Source of the DNA: an uncultured Clostridia bacterium
GTDB lineage: Bacteria; Bacillota; Clostridia; Christensenellales; Borkfalkiaceae
Reading direction: 5' to 3'
Length of the DNA: 64,000 nt
NCBI GenBank assembly: GCA_947631925.1
Contig: CANRNE010000011.1
Location: 1-64,000 of the forward strand
Both the position numbers and the translations under genes were made by a program. Positions 42,214 through 50,832 of this stretch are shown here, piece after piece. A model generated the notes under the pieces. It saw only the letters and a list, made by a program, of their open reading frames with translations, did no database searches and was not told the DNA's origin. Position 1 is the stretch's first letter, and the number at the start of each line of letters is the position of its first letter.

Positions 42214-43839
42214 ATGAAACAGGAAAAACAAATCGCAGGACTTTATATGAGATTGTCCCAAGAGGACGAACGGCAGGGAGAATCGCTCTCCATTGAGAAC
42301 CAGCGGCACATCCTCCGCAAGTATGCCGAGGAGAACAACATCGAAGTGTACGGCGAATACATAGACGACGGCATTTCGGGAACAACGTTCCAACGCCCCG
42401 AAGTGCAGCGGCTTCTCGACGATGCCAAGACGGGAGTTATCAATGCCATCATCGTAAAAGACCTTTCCCGCTTCGGGAGGAACTATATCGAAGTGGGACA
42501 ATACCTTGATTATGTGTTCCCGGCGTTCGGCATCCGCTTCATCGCCATACAGGACAATGTAGACACTTCCAACCGTGACAGCAGCGCAATGGAGATGATG
42601 CCCATTATGAATGTGTTCAACGAGTGGCACGCCGCCAATACGAGTAAGAAAATCAGAGCGGTTTTGAAATCCAATGCGAGAGAAGGGAAATATCATCCGA
42701 GAAAAGCACCGTATGGATACGTCAAGGGGAATGACGACAAGAGAACGCCTATCGTCGACGAGGAAGCGGCTATCATCGTAAAGCGCATCTTTGAAATGCG
42801 TTCCCGCGGCATGAGTCCGCACAGGATCGCAGATCAACTCAACGAGGAGGGCATCGCAAGCCCGAGCAAATATTGCATGGAGAAGTATGGGATCGTAGGT
42901 AAGCGCAACAACTTCGGGTTATGGTCTGTCTGTCCAATCAATAGTATCCTTAAAAATCCCACCTATCTCGGACACATGGTACAGCAACGTTGGACTTCGG
43001 TTTCATACAAAAACCATGCAAGGTATCTCCGCGACGAGAGCGAATGGGTCATTGTACGGAATACGCATGAGGCAATCATAAGCCAAGAACTCTGGGATAA
43101 GGTGAGGGAAGTGGAACAGTCTGTTGCACAGGGGAGAAAAACCAAGCGCGGCTACACGCATCCTCTTTCGGGATTCCTGTATTGTGCGGACTGCGGTGGA
43201 AAAATGAAATTGAACTATATCAAGCGTAACGGCGGCCTCGTCTATAACTTTAACTGCGGCAACCATATAAGGCTTGGCAAAGCGTATTGTTTTTCTCATC
43301 ATATCGCAGCGAAGGACTTGGAAGAGATCATCCTCGGAGATATCCGCTCTATGGCACAGAGGGTTACGCTCGACGAACAAGAAATACGCGAGGCATTTAT
43401 AAAATATCATGCCGAACTTGAGGAAAGGGCGATAAAATCCTCGCAGAGAGAACTGAAAGCCAAGCAAAAACGACACGGCGAACTTTCCCATCTTATGCAA
43501 GCCGCCTATGAAGATAAAGTGCGGGGAAAGATTCCAGAGGACATCTGCGTATCATTTATTGAGAAGTACTCCGCCGAACAGAAATCACTTGCGGCGGAGA
43601 TCGAAGAACTTGAAAGGAAATTGGGCGAAACGGAAACCGTCCGCCAAAACGCAGATGACTTTATACGGGACATAAAGAAATATCTTGACGCTCCCACGCT
43701 TACCCATGAGATGTGCTTTGAACTCATTGACCGCATCGTCATTGGCGGCTTACCCAAAGCCACGGGCAAAGAGCGCACCATAGAAATCGTCTATAAAGTA
43801 GACATTGCCTCCGTCCTGCGAGACCGATTCAAAAAGTAA
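42214..43839 (+). CDS. Large serine recombinase, TnpX/Tn4451-like
   Basis: 541 residues. N-terminal resolvase domain with the catalytic Ser15 in LYMRLSQED and the DLSRFGRNY and NVFNEWHAANTSKKIR conserved blocks; central recombinase domain (about 165-300); zinc ribbon (CADCGGKMK, later CGNH and a further C); C-terminal coiled coil (about 395-480). It catalyses integration and excision through a 2-bp core. Located about 70 bases from the right end of the element, it is the best candidate for the enzyme that inserted it into tnpA. Confidence 0.95.
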   Translation: MKQEKQIAGLYMRLSQEDERQGESLSIENQRHILRKYAEENNIEVYGEYIDDGISGTTFQRPEVQRLLDDAKTGVINAIIVKDLSRFGRNYIEVGQYLDYVFPAFGIRFIAIQDNVDTSNRDSSAMEMMPIMNVFNEWHAANTSKKIRAVLKSNAREGKYHPRKAPYGYVKGNDDKRTPIVDEEAAIIVKRIFEMRSRGMSPHRIADQLNEEGIASPSKYCMEKYGIVGKRNNFGLWSVCPINSILKNPTYLGHMVQQRWTSVSYKNHARYLRDESEWVIVRNTHEAIISQELWDKVREVEQSVAQGRKTKRGYTHPLSGFLYCADCGGKMKLNYIKRNGGLVYNFNCGNHIRLGKAYCFSHHIAAKDLEEIILGDIRSMAQRVTLDEQEIREAFIKYHAELEERAIKSSQRELKAKQKRHGELSHLMQAAYEDKVRGKIPEDICVSFIEKYSAEQKSLAAEIEELERKLGETETVRQNADDFIRDIKKYLDAPTLTHEMCFELIDRIVIGGLPKATGKERTIEIVYKVDIASVLRDRFKK

Positions 43840-43845
43840 AAAGAA

Positions 43846-43880
43846 AGGCGTATGAGTTCCCCGCTCATGCGCCTATTTTT
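43846..43880 (+). terminator. Terminator of the serine recombinase gene
   Basis: AGGCGTATGAG / CTCATGCGCCT (one G-T pair) followed by ATTTTT. Confidence 0.85.
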
Positions 43881-43905
43881 ATGTCTTTCTCCCCATATCC
43901 CCCTA

Positions 43906-43933
43906 GTGTCCATAAATTTATGTCACAACGGTA
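43906..43933 (+). other. attR of the 12-kb element
   Basis: Right end GTGTCCATAAATTTATGTCA is inverted relative to the left end (TTTATGGACAC shared, 11 bp). The junction lies in GTA at 43931-43933, after which tnpA resumes. Confidence 0.75.
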
Positions 43934-44047
43934 GGGAAGAATACGAAAGCAATCAAAGAGTACATAAGCAACCAACTGAAACAGGATAAAGAAGCAAGTC
44001 AATTAAGTATTGACGACTTAGACGACCCGTTCACGGGTAGCAAGTAA
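43931..44047 (+). pseudogene. tnpA: IS200 transposase TnpA, 3' part
   Basis: Reads V-GKNTKAIKEYI and ends DDPFTGSK-stop, the normal TnpA C-terminus. Joined to 31442-31786 through the shared GTA codon it restores a 152-residue transposase. Confidence 0.88.
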
Positions 44048-44056
44048 CAATCGCAT

Positions 44057-44150
44057 GACTGCCAGGTCGTCATATGCGCGGCTTGCGCGCCGCTGGTATT
44101 ATGAGGGCTTACAGCCCGAAACTGAAAAACCACCGGCTATGCCGGTGGAT
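44057..44150 (+). repeat. Right-end hairpins of the IS200-type element
   Basis: Contains ACTGCCAGGTCG (inverted partner of 31398-31409), GCGGC/GCCGC, GGGCT/AGCCC and the end-type hairpin CCACCGGC-TATG-CCGGTGG. Confidence 0.6.
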
Positions 44151-44212
44151 ATTTATTCTTGCAAAAAGCGCGGGATTTTTTGTTTCAAAAGCAAAAAAGT
44201 GATTGCAAACCG

Positions 44213-44241
44213 TTGAAAAATTTTGCGGGAAATGATATACT
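44213..44241 (+). promoter_or_regulatory. Sigma-A promoter of the ftsK operon
   Basis: TTGAAA and TATACT with 17-base spacing and an extended TG motif. It lies about 60 bases right of the IS end. Confidence 0.75.
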
Positions 44242-44294
44242 GTAAGATGAACATTTTATGCGGCTTCTCCATATGGAGAAGAAGGAGGGCATTC

Positions 44295-47200
44295 GTGAAC
44301 GGAATCGGACGGGGAGACGAAGACAGGAAACAGGACAAGCAGTCCGTCTTTACCAAGGAGACGGCGGGCATGATTCTGCTTCTTTTCAGCGCGCTCATTC
44401 TGCTGTTTGCGGCGACAGGGCGGTATATTTTCGGCGACATCGGGCAGATGATTGCCTCTTTCTGCATCGGTTTGGGCGGCTTTTTCATCTATCCGCTCCT
44501 CCTCTTCGGACTGTACGGCGGCGTCTCGCTCGTCGCGGGAAAATCCTTCGTGCCGTGGCGCTGGCTCGTCCGCGGTGCGCTCGTCGTCGTCTGCGTCTTT
44601 TTCATCGTACATATCGCCACGGCGGAGCGCTTCTACTATGATGCGGAGCTCTTGACGAATGCTCCCTACGGGGCATATCTTTCGGGCTGTTTTCATGCCG
44701 CATCCGAGGCCATCGCGCAGGGAACGGGCGGTGGCGTTCTCTTCGGGCTCGTCGCCTACCCCGTGCGCTTTTTGCTCTCCGCACCGGGGGCATACATCGT
44801 CTTTGCCGTCCTCACCCTCCTGTCCCTCTTCTTCTTTTTGATGCTCACCCCCCTCAAGGGGATGCTCCGTCCCGTCGAGCGCAGACCGCGTGAGAAGAAG
44901 GAGCGTCCGCGGGAGACCGACTTCGACGACCTCGACCCCGCCCCCCGCACCCGTCGCGACAGCGAGCGCTTCTCCCGTCCCGCGGCAGAACCCGCCGAGG
45001 AGCCGAGAGGGTACGCCCCCGACCCCGAGCCCGTCTATGAGGAGCGCACGCCCACCGGGAGGGACATTCTGTTCGCCAACGACCCCGCCACCAACTACCA
45101 TTCCAACCTCATCTTCAACCGCGATTCTGCCTTCAACCGCAATGCCCGCCGTTCGAGCGTCCAGCCCGCAGAGCAATATTCGGGCGAATTTTCACGGGAG
45201 GCGGAAGTCACGCGCGACCCCATGCCCAAACGGGTGACTTCGGAGGAATTCAACTATCCCGCGAAGCCGTCCTACCACGCGCCCGACGCACCCGCGCCCG
45301 CGCCTGCACCCCAACCCGCACCCGCGCCCGAGGAATATTCCTCCGCGCCGAGCGTGTTTGACATTCCCGACGAACCCGCTCCGCAGCGGCCTTCCTATCT
45401 TGCCGACCCGCGCCCCAAGGCGCCCGAGACGCCCGCGCCCGCGCCTCAACCTGCGCCCGCCCCTTCCGAGAGCCGCATGCCCGAGCGCTCGTCCCGCTCC
45501 ACCCTGCGCGTCGGATTCGGCGATGCGGACGAACCGCCCGCGCGCAAGCTCGAAGATGCACCCACCCGCGGCGCCCAGCCCCTCGGCTTCGACTTCGGCC
45601 GCGACCGCAGGACGGAGCCCGCCCGCGACGATTTTTCGGGCAGAGAGGCTCCCGCGCGCGACCGTCGCGAGGCCTTTGACAGCCGCGACCCGTTTGGCTC
45701 CCGCGGCGCATTGGGCACAGATGATTCTGCCTCCCGCGATTCCTTCAGCGGACGAGACACCCCCCGCGATGTCTCCGACAGCCCCCGCGAGACACCCCGC
45801 GAGACCTTCCGTGACACTCCCCGTGAGGCTCCCCGTGAGACCTTCCGTGACACTCCCCGTGAAACTCCCCGTGAAACTTTCCGCGACACTCCTCGCGAGA
45901 CCTTCCGTGAGACAGAGGAGCGCGACGACCCCTTCCGCGGCAAGGCGTCCTCCCTGCTCGACGACGACAGCGACGAAGGGGACTTCCACATTCCCGACGC
46001 GTCCGTCGGCATGCCCCGCTCCGAACGCGGAATTCGCCGCACCGAATCCCGTGAGAGCAGTCCGCGCACGAGTTCCTTCCGCACCGAACCCGCGCCCGCA
46101 CCCGCAGAGCCCGCGCCCGCGCCGCAGCCGCAAAAGCACGTCTGGAAGCCGTATAAGCGGCCCTCCGTCGCCCTTCTCAAGGACTACGAGGACAAAGTGA
46201 CCGTCTCCCCCGAGGAGATTGACCAGAACTCCGAACTCATCACGGACACTCTCGCCGCCTTCAAGATTGAATCGCAGGTCGTGAAAGTGACGACGGGCGC
46301 GACCTTTACGCGCTACGACATCACCATTCCGAGCAACGTCGCCGTCCAGACCGTCATCAAACGGGAAGAGGACATCGCCATGCGTCTGCGCGTGCCCAAC
46401 GGCGTCAAGATGCGCGCCAACCGCGAGTACGGGACCATTTCCATCGAGGTCCCCAACCGCAAGCGCGGCACGGTGGGGCTGCAATCCGTCCTCCTCGCAG
46501 ACGAATATGTCCACTCCAAGCCCAACTCCCTGATGTTCGCCATCGGCAAGGACGTCGAGGGGCGGCCCATCTGCGGCAATGTCGTCAAGATGAAGCACAT
46601 GCTCGTCGCAGGCGCCACCGGTTCGGGAAAATCCGTCTGCCTCAACTCCCTGCTCATCTCCCTCATCTGCAAGTACTCTCCCGAAGACCTCCGCCTCATT
46701 CTCATCGACCCCAAGCGCATCGAATTTGCGGTGTATGCGGGCCTTCCGCACCTCATGCTCAACGAGATTATCGCCGAGCCGCAGAAGGCAGTCACCGCCC
46801 TCAACTGGGCGATTAAGGAGATGGAGCGCCGCTACGAGCTCTTCGAGAAGAAGACCCGCGAGGAGCGCACGACGGTGCGCAACATCGACGAATACAACGA
46901 ACATCTCGGCGAGGATGACGACAAACTTGCCAAGATTGTCATCGTCTTCGACGAACTTGCCGATTTCATGGCGGTCGCGAAGAAGGACATCGAGGACAGA
47001 ATCCAGCGTCTCGCCGCCAAGGCGAGGGCGGCGGGCATTCACTTGGTGCTCGCAACGCAGCGTCCCTCGGTAAACGTCATCACGGGCGTCATCAAGGGCA
47101 ATCTTCCCACCCGCTTTGCCTTCAAAGTGGCGGCGGAAGTGGACTCCCGCACCATTCTCGACGAGACGGGCGCGCAGAAGCTCCTCGGCTACGGCGACCT

Positions 47201-47639
47201 TCTCTACCGCTCGGACGACATGTTCGAATCCCGCCGCGTGCAGGGGGCGTACATCAGCTCCGAAGAGGTGCAGGCCATCGTGGACGAAATCAAGGCGCAC
47301 AACGAGACCTACTTCGACAACGCGGTCTCCGACTACATCAACAAGACGGAAGAGGCGCCCGACAGCGCAGACCGTGAGGACGATGACGACGGGGCGGAAC
47401 TCTCCGAATCCACCAAGGAGATGTACATCCACGCGCTCGCCATCGTCGTCAAACTCGGACAGGCGTCCATCTCCCTCATCCAGCGCAAGTGCTCGGTGGG
47501 GTATAACCATGCGGGCAAAATCATCGAATGGATGGAGGCCAAGGGCTACATCTCTCCCTTCGACGGCAAGGCAAAGGCGAGGACGGTGCTCCTCACCCCC
47601 GAAGAATTCCAGAACATCTACGGGGACATTGACCAATGA
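44295..47639 (+). CDS. ftsK: DNA translocase FtsK/SpoIIIE
   Basis: 1114 residues from the GTG at 44295 (SD GAAGGAGGG); upstream in-frame ATGs lack an SD. Four N-terminal membrane helices (about 20-185), a long disordered linker rich in Pro, Arg, Glu and Ala (about 190-620), then the motor: Walker A GATGSGKSVC (about 772) and Walker B IVIVFDELADF (about 882), and the C-terminal winged-helix gamma domain (about 1034-1110) that reads polar sequences. It pumps chromosomal DNA through the septum in division and sporulation. The linker contains tandem PRETFRDT-type repeats. First gene of an overlapping operon with rimO, pgsA and cinA. Confidence 0.95.
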   Translation: MNGIGRGDEDRKQDKQSVFTKETAGMILLLFSALILLFAATGRYIFGDIGQMIASFCIGLGGFFIYPLLLFGLYGGVSLVAGKSFVPWRWLVRGALVVVCVFFIVHIATAERFYYDAELLTNAPYGAYLSGCFHAASEAIAQGTGGGVLFGLVAYPVRFLLSAPGAYIVFAVLTLLSLFFFLMLTPLKGMLRPVERRPREKKERPRETDFDDLDPAPRTRRDSERFSRPAAEPAEEPRGYAPDPEPVYEERTPTGRDILFANDPATNYHSNLIFNRDSAFNRNARRSSVQPAEQYSGEFSREAEVTRDPMPKRVTSEEFNYPAKPSYHAPDAPAPAPAPQPAPAPEEYSSAPSVFDIPDEPAPQRPSYLADPRPKAPETPAPAPQPAPAPSESRMPERSSRSTLRVGFGDADEPPARKLEDAPTRGAQPLGFDFGRDRRTEPARDDFSGREAPARDRREAFDSRDPFGSRGALGTDDSASRDSFSGRDTPRDVSDSPRETPRETFRDTPREAPRETFRDTPRETPRETFRDTPRETFRETEERDDPFRGKASSLLDDDSDEGDFHIPDASVGMPRSERGIRRTESRESSPRTSSFRTEPAPAPAEPAPAPQPQKHVWKPYKRPSVALLKDYEDKVTVSPEEIDQNSELITDTLAAFKIESQVVKVTTGATFTRYDITIPSNVAVQTVIKREEDIAMRLRVPNGVKMRANREYGTISIEVPNRKRGTVGLQSVLLADEYVHSKPNSLMFAIGKDVEGRPICGNVVKMKHMLVAGATGSGKSVCLNSLLISLICKYSPEDLRLILIDPKRIEFAVYAGLPHLMLNEIIAEPQKAVTALNWAIKEMERRYELFEKKTREERTTVRNIDEYNEHLGEDDDKLAKIVIVFDELADFMAVAKKDIEDRIQRLAAKARAAGIHLVLATQRPSVNVITGVIKGNLPTRFAFKVAAEVDSRTILDETGAQKLLGYGDLLYRSDDMFESRRVQGAYISSEEVQAIVDEIKAHNETYFDNAVSDYINKTEEAPDSADREDDDDGAELSESTKEMYIHALAIVVKLGQASISLIQRKCSVGYNHAGKIIEWMEAKGYISPFDGKAKARTVLLTPEEFQNIYGDIDQ
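45760..45915 (+). repeat. Tandem PRET/FRDT coding repeats in the ftsK linker
   Basis: About ten degenerate copies of a 12-base unit pair (CCCCGTGAGACC and TTCCGTGACACT types) encode PRET and FRDT. Unit lengths keep the frame. Confidence 0.7.
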
Positions 47640-48961
47640 ACAAAGTCTTCGGCATGATTTCCCTCGGCTGTGACAAGAACCGCGTGGACGGGGAGCGTCT
47701 GTTGGGGGAAATCGCACGGCACGGCTGCCGCATCACGGACAACCTCTCCGAGGCGCAGGTGCTCATCGTCAACACCTGTGCCTTCCTCAACGCGGCGCGC
47801 GAAGAATCCATCGCCGCCGTCCTCGAGGGGAACGGGTATCGGACGGGCAAACTCGAAAAGATTGTCGTCTCGGGGTGCCTTCCCGAAAAATTCATCGACG
47901 AACTCTTCCCCGCCCTCACGGAGGCGGACGTCTTCCTCGGCGTACACGACGCGTCCGAGCTCTTCCCCGCCCTCGAGCGCTCCTATCGCGAAGAGCGCGT
48001 CAACGCCGTCGGCACGGGGACGGGGGACAGAACGGCCCGCCTCGTCTCCACCATGCCCCACCTCAAATATCTCAAAATCGCCGACGGCTGCTTCAACCGT
48101 TGCACCTACTGCCTCATTCCCAAGATACGGGGGAAGTACATCTCCTATCCGATGGAGGAACTCGTGGCAGAGGCGAAGTCGCTCGGCGAGACGGACGAGC
48201 TCGTCCTCGTCGCACAGGACACGACGCGCTACGGCGAAGATGGGGGAGAGAACAGGCTGGTGCCCCTCCTCCGCGCCCTCTCCGCCCTCGGAAATATCCG
48301 CCACATTCGCCTTCTCTACTGCTATCCCGAGGTGGTGACGGACGCGCTCATCGCCGAAATCAGGGACAACCCCAAGGTGATAAAATACCTCGACATTCCC
48401 CTTCAGCACAGCGAGGACCGCATTCTTCGCCTCATGGGAAGGCGGAGCAGAAAGGCGGAAATCGTAACCCTCCTGCAAAAACTGCGGCAGGAAATCCCGC
48501 AGATTGCCATCCGCACTACCTTCATCGCGGGCTTTCCCTCCGAGACGGAGGAGGAGCACGCCGCCCTCCTTGCCTTTCTCGGGGAGATGCGCTTCGAAAA
48601 CTGCGGCTTCTTCGCCTACTCGCGCGAGCCCGACACGCCCGCCTACAAGATGGCGGGGCAAATTCCCGCCGCCGTCAAAAAGAAGCGCACCAAGGCGCTC
48701 TACAAGCGGCAGGCGGAGATTTCCGGGGAGATTCTCTCGGGATTTGTCGGAAAGACGCTCGAAGTGGTCTGCGACGGCTTTGACTGCGAGAAGGGCTGTT
48801 TCGTGGGACGGGCCCTGTTTCAGGCATATGAAATCGACGGCGTCACCTACTTCACCGCACCCCGCGTAGAGGTCGGAAGGCGGTACCATGTCCGCATCAC
48901 GCGCTCGGATTCGTACGATTTGTACGGCGAGGCCGCAACCGATATCAAGGAGACAACATGA
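47636..48961 (+). CDS. rimO: Ribosomal protein S12 methylthiotransferase
   Basis: 441 residues. Radical-SAM MTTase: N-terminal UPF0004 domain with three Cys (SLGCDKNRVD, NTCAF, SGCLPE), radical-SAM cluster CFNRCTYC (Cys-x3-Cys-x2-Cys) and a C-terminal TRAM domain. It adds a methylthio group to an Asp of ribosomal protein S12. The GCDKN signature and GRALFQA...D ending distinguish it from MiaB. ATGA overlap with ftsK. Confidence 0.94.
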   Translation: MNKVFGMISLGCDKNRVDGERLLGEIARHGCRITDNLSEAQVLIVNTCAFLNAAREESIAAVLEGNGYRTGKLEKIVVSGCLPEKFIDELFPALTEADVFLGVHDASELFPALERSYREERVNAVGTGTGDRTARLVSTMPHLKYLKIADGCFNRCTYCLIPKIRGKYISYPMEELVAEAKSLGETDELVLVAQDTTRYGEDGGENRLVPLLRALSALGNIRHIRLLYCYPEVVTDALIAEIRDNPKVIKYLDIPLQHSEDRILRLMGRRSRKAEIVTLLQKLRQEIPQIAIRTTFIAGFPSETEEEHAALLAFLGEMRFENCGFFAYSREPDTPAYKMAGQIPAAVKKKRTKALYKRQAEISGEILSGFVGKTLEVVCDGFDCEKGCFVGRALFQAYEIDGVTYFTAPRVEVGRRYHVRITRSDSYDLYGEAATDIKETT

Positions 48962-49584
48962 ATTTACCCAACAAAATCACCCTCTCCCGCATCTGTCTCA
49001 TTCCCGTCTTCGTCATCGTCTTCTACCTTGACGTCTTTTCGGAATGTCACTATGAATTTCTCATCGCGGCGGGCATCTTTGTGCTTGCCGCGGGCACCGA
49101 CTTTCTCGACGGCTACATCGCGAGAAAGTACCGCCTCGTCACCAATATGGGCAAGTTTTTGGACCCCATTGCCGATAAAGTGCTCGTCTCGACGGCATTC
49201 ATCCTTCTTCTCACCCGCCCCGCCCTGTTCGAGGTCTCCTTCTTCGCGGGCTGGGGGACCGTATTTGCGGGCATCTGTGTCGCCGTCATTCTCGCGCGCG
49301 AGCTCATCGTGAGCGGCTTCCGCCTCCTCGCCGTCGAGCGGGGAATTGTGCTCGCAGCAGATAAACTCGGAAAAATCAAGACCGTCCTGCAGGACATCGC
49401 CATCGCCCTTCTTCTCGCCGCTGCGCCCTTTGCCGCGGACATGGTGGGGGAGAAATTCGTCATCGGCGGGATGATTATCTTCACCCTCGCCGCGTTTGCG
49501 ACCGTCCTCTCGGGCGTCAATTACATCGTAAAGAACAGGCAGGTCTTAAAGGACACGCCCAAGACTTCGGAGGAACAGCCGTGA
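48958..49584 (+). CDS. pgsA: CDP-diacylglycerol-glycerol-3-phosphate 3-phosphatidyltransferase
   Basis: 208 residues, about five membrane helices. The CDP-alcohol phosphotransferase motif is present as DGYIAR...GKFLDPIADK (D-G-x2-A-R-x8-G-x3-D-x3-D). It makes phosphatidylglycerophosphate for membrane lipids. ATGA overlap with rimO and GTGA overlap with cinA. Confidence 0.94.
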   Translation: MNLPNKITLSRICLIPVFVIVFYLDVFSECHYEFLIAAGIFVLAAGTDFLDGYIARKYRLVTNMGKFLDPIADKVLVSTAFILLLTRPALFEVSFFAGWGTVFAGICVAVILARELIVSGFRLLAVERGIVLAADKLGKIKTVLQDIAIALLLAAAPFAADMVGEKFVIGGMIIFTLAAFATVLSGVNYIVKNRQVLKDTPKTSEEQP

Positions 49585-50663
49585 AATACGCGGCAGTCGT
49601 ACTTTTTAACAACAAAAATCCGCTTTCGATGGTGGATTTTCAGCCCGTGACGGACGCCCTCCTTGCGGGCGGCGTCTTCTTGGACGAGATTGCATGCTGT
49701 CCCTACGACGGGGACTTCGGTGCGGCGCTCTCCCGCCTCTCTCTCGACTGCGAGGGAATCTTTGTCATCGCGGACGGCGCCCTGCACGGAGCCGCGAGAG
49801 AGGAGATTTCGGCATGCGCGGGGGAACTATTCGAGGAAGAAACCGTCCTCGAGACTTCCCGCACCCTCTTCGTCGTGCTCCGCGCCGGGACGAAAGGGGC
49901 GGAGACGGTGCGCTGCGACATCCTTCCCCGCATCGATGCGCGCAGGAAGAACTGCTATCGCCGCGTGGTGCTCTCCACCGTGACCGCGCCCGCCGAGACG
50001 GTCCGCTCCGTCCTCGAAGAGGCGCGCGCCGCCGCTGACGGGAAGCTCGTTTTACACGCCTCGGAGAAGCACGGCGTGTGCCGCATCGAGCTCATCTACG
50101 ACCGCGAGACTCCCAAGATGATAGCGGACGAGGTGGCGAGAATTCTTGCCGTCGGGCTCAACGACTTTCTCTGTTCCCTCTCGGGCGAGACGGTCGCCGA
50201 GCGGCTCGTCGAGACGCTCAAAATTCGCCGCCTTCGCATCTCCACCGCGGAATCTTTGACAGGCGGGGGCGTCGGGCGGGCAATCGTGCGCGTCGCGGGC
50301 GCCAGCGAGGTCTTCTTCGAGGGAATCAACGCCTATGACGAGCGCGCAAAGACGCTTCGGCTCGGCGTGCAGGAGAAGACGCTCAAAGAGCACGGTGCGG
50401 TCTCGGCAGACACCGCCTATGAGATGGCGGCAGGGCTCATCCGCGGAGGAAATTGCGACATCGCCGTCGCCACGACGGGCGCGGCAGGGCCCACTTCTCC
50501 GCAGGAGGGCGTCCCCGTGGGACTCGTCTACATCGCCGTCGGCACCCGCGAGCAGGTCAACGTGTTCCGCTTTCATCTGACGGGCACGCGGGAAGAAATC
50601 ACCGAAACGGCGATAAACTACGCCCTCTTCCTCGCCTACAAGCAAGCCAAGGGCTCCACGTGA
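49581..50663 (+). CDS. cinA: CinA-like protein with divergent N-terminal domain
   Basis: 360 residues, GTG start overlapping pgsA. Residues about 205-355 are the CinA C-terminal (PncC) domain: STAESLTGGGVGRAIV, EGINAYDERAK, HGAVSADTA and ATTGAAGP; this domain deamidates nicotinamide mononucleotide. Residues 1-200 occupy the place of the MoaB-like CinA N-domain but lack its GDELL and GGLGPT motifs, so the pyrophosphatase half is probably inactive or replaced. Its place before recA is conserved in Firmicutes. Confidence 0.82.
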   Translation: MKYAAVVLFNNKNPLSMVDFQPVTDALLAGGVFLDEIACCPYDGDFGAALSRLSLDCEGIFVIADGALHGAAREEISACAGELFEEETVLETSRTLFVVLRAGTKGAETVRCDILPRIDARRKNCYRRVVLSTVTAPAETVRSVLEEARAAADGKLVLHASEKHGVCRIELIYDRETPKMIADEVARILAVGLNDFLCSLSGETVAERLVETLKIRRLRISTAESLTGGGVGRAIVRVAGASEVFFEGINAYDERAKTLRLGVQEKTLKEHGAVSADTAYEMAAGLIRGGNCDIAVATTGAAGPTSPQEGVPVGLVYIAVGTREQVNVFRFHLTGTREEITETAINYALFLAYKQAKGST

Positions 50664-50763
50664 TATAGCAACCCCTTGGCGCCCAATTTGCGACCTCGGG
50701 GCTTATTGTCCGTTGAAACGACCGCGACAGTGAGCATGTTAAGGCAATCGAGCCAATTTCCTC

Positions 50764-50801
50764 GACGAAAAGATTTGCGAAGCAAAGATTTTCGCCGAAA
50801 A
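50764..50801 (-). repeat. Intergenic repeat 1, copy 3 (inverted)
   Basis: Carries the exact 20-mer TTTTCGGCGAAAATCTTTGC on the minus strand followed by a near-complementary second arm (GCAAATCTTTTCGTC), forming a hairpin of about 38 bases just upstream of recA. Confidence 0.75.
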
Positions 50802-50832
50802 AAAATAAAATAATCTTTTAAGGAGAATATCC

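Larger units (their letters stand above)
31787..43933 (+). mobile_element. 12.15-kb integrative element with serine and tyrosine recombinases and a HUH Rep
   Basis: Bounded by the split tnpA gene. It contains a frameshifted membrane protein, a giant InlB-type lipoprotein, tyrosine integrase, rolling-circle-type Rep, a winged-helix protein, a sigma-4-like protein, a TnpW-like protein and a TnpX-like serine recombinase. GC is lower than the backbone. The serine recombinase lies next to the right end, as usual for the enzyme that catalysed this insertion. No relaxosome or type IV secretion genes are present, so it would be mobilisable or self-circularising at most. The internal tyrosine integrase suggests a composite origin. 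Confidence 0.85.
31371..44150 (+). mobile_element. IS200-type insertion sequence, interrupted by the 12-kb element
   Basis: One Y1 transposase gene (split), a 12-bp inverted repeat CGACCTGGCAGT (31398-31409) / ACTGCCAGGTCG (44057-44068), and right-end hairpins including CCACCGGC-TATG-CCGGTGG (about 44131-44149), typical of IS200/IS605 ends. No tnpB is present. The exact outer ends are not determined. The IS is AT-richer than the flanking genes. Confidence 0.7.

Noticed and set aside
45192-47717. 841-codon antisense frame over ftsK
   Set aside because: Composition artefact; ftsK motifs on the plus strand are decisive.
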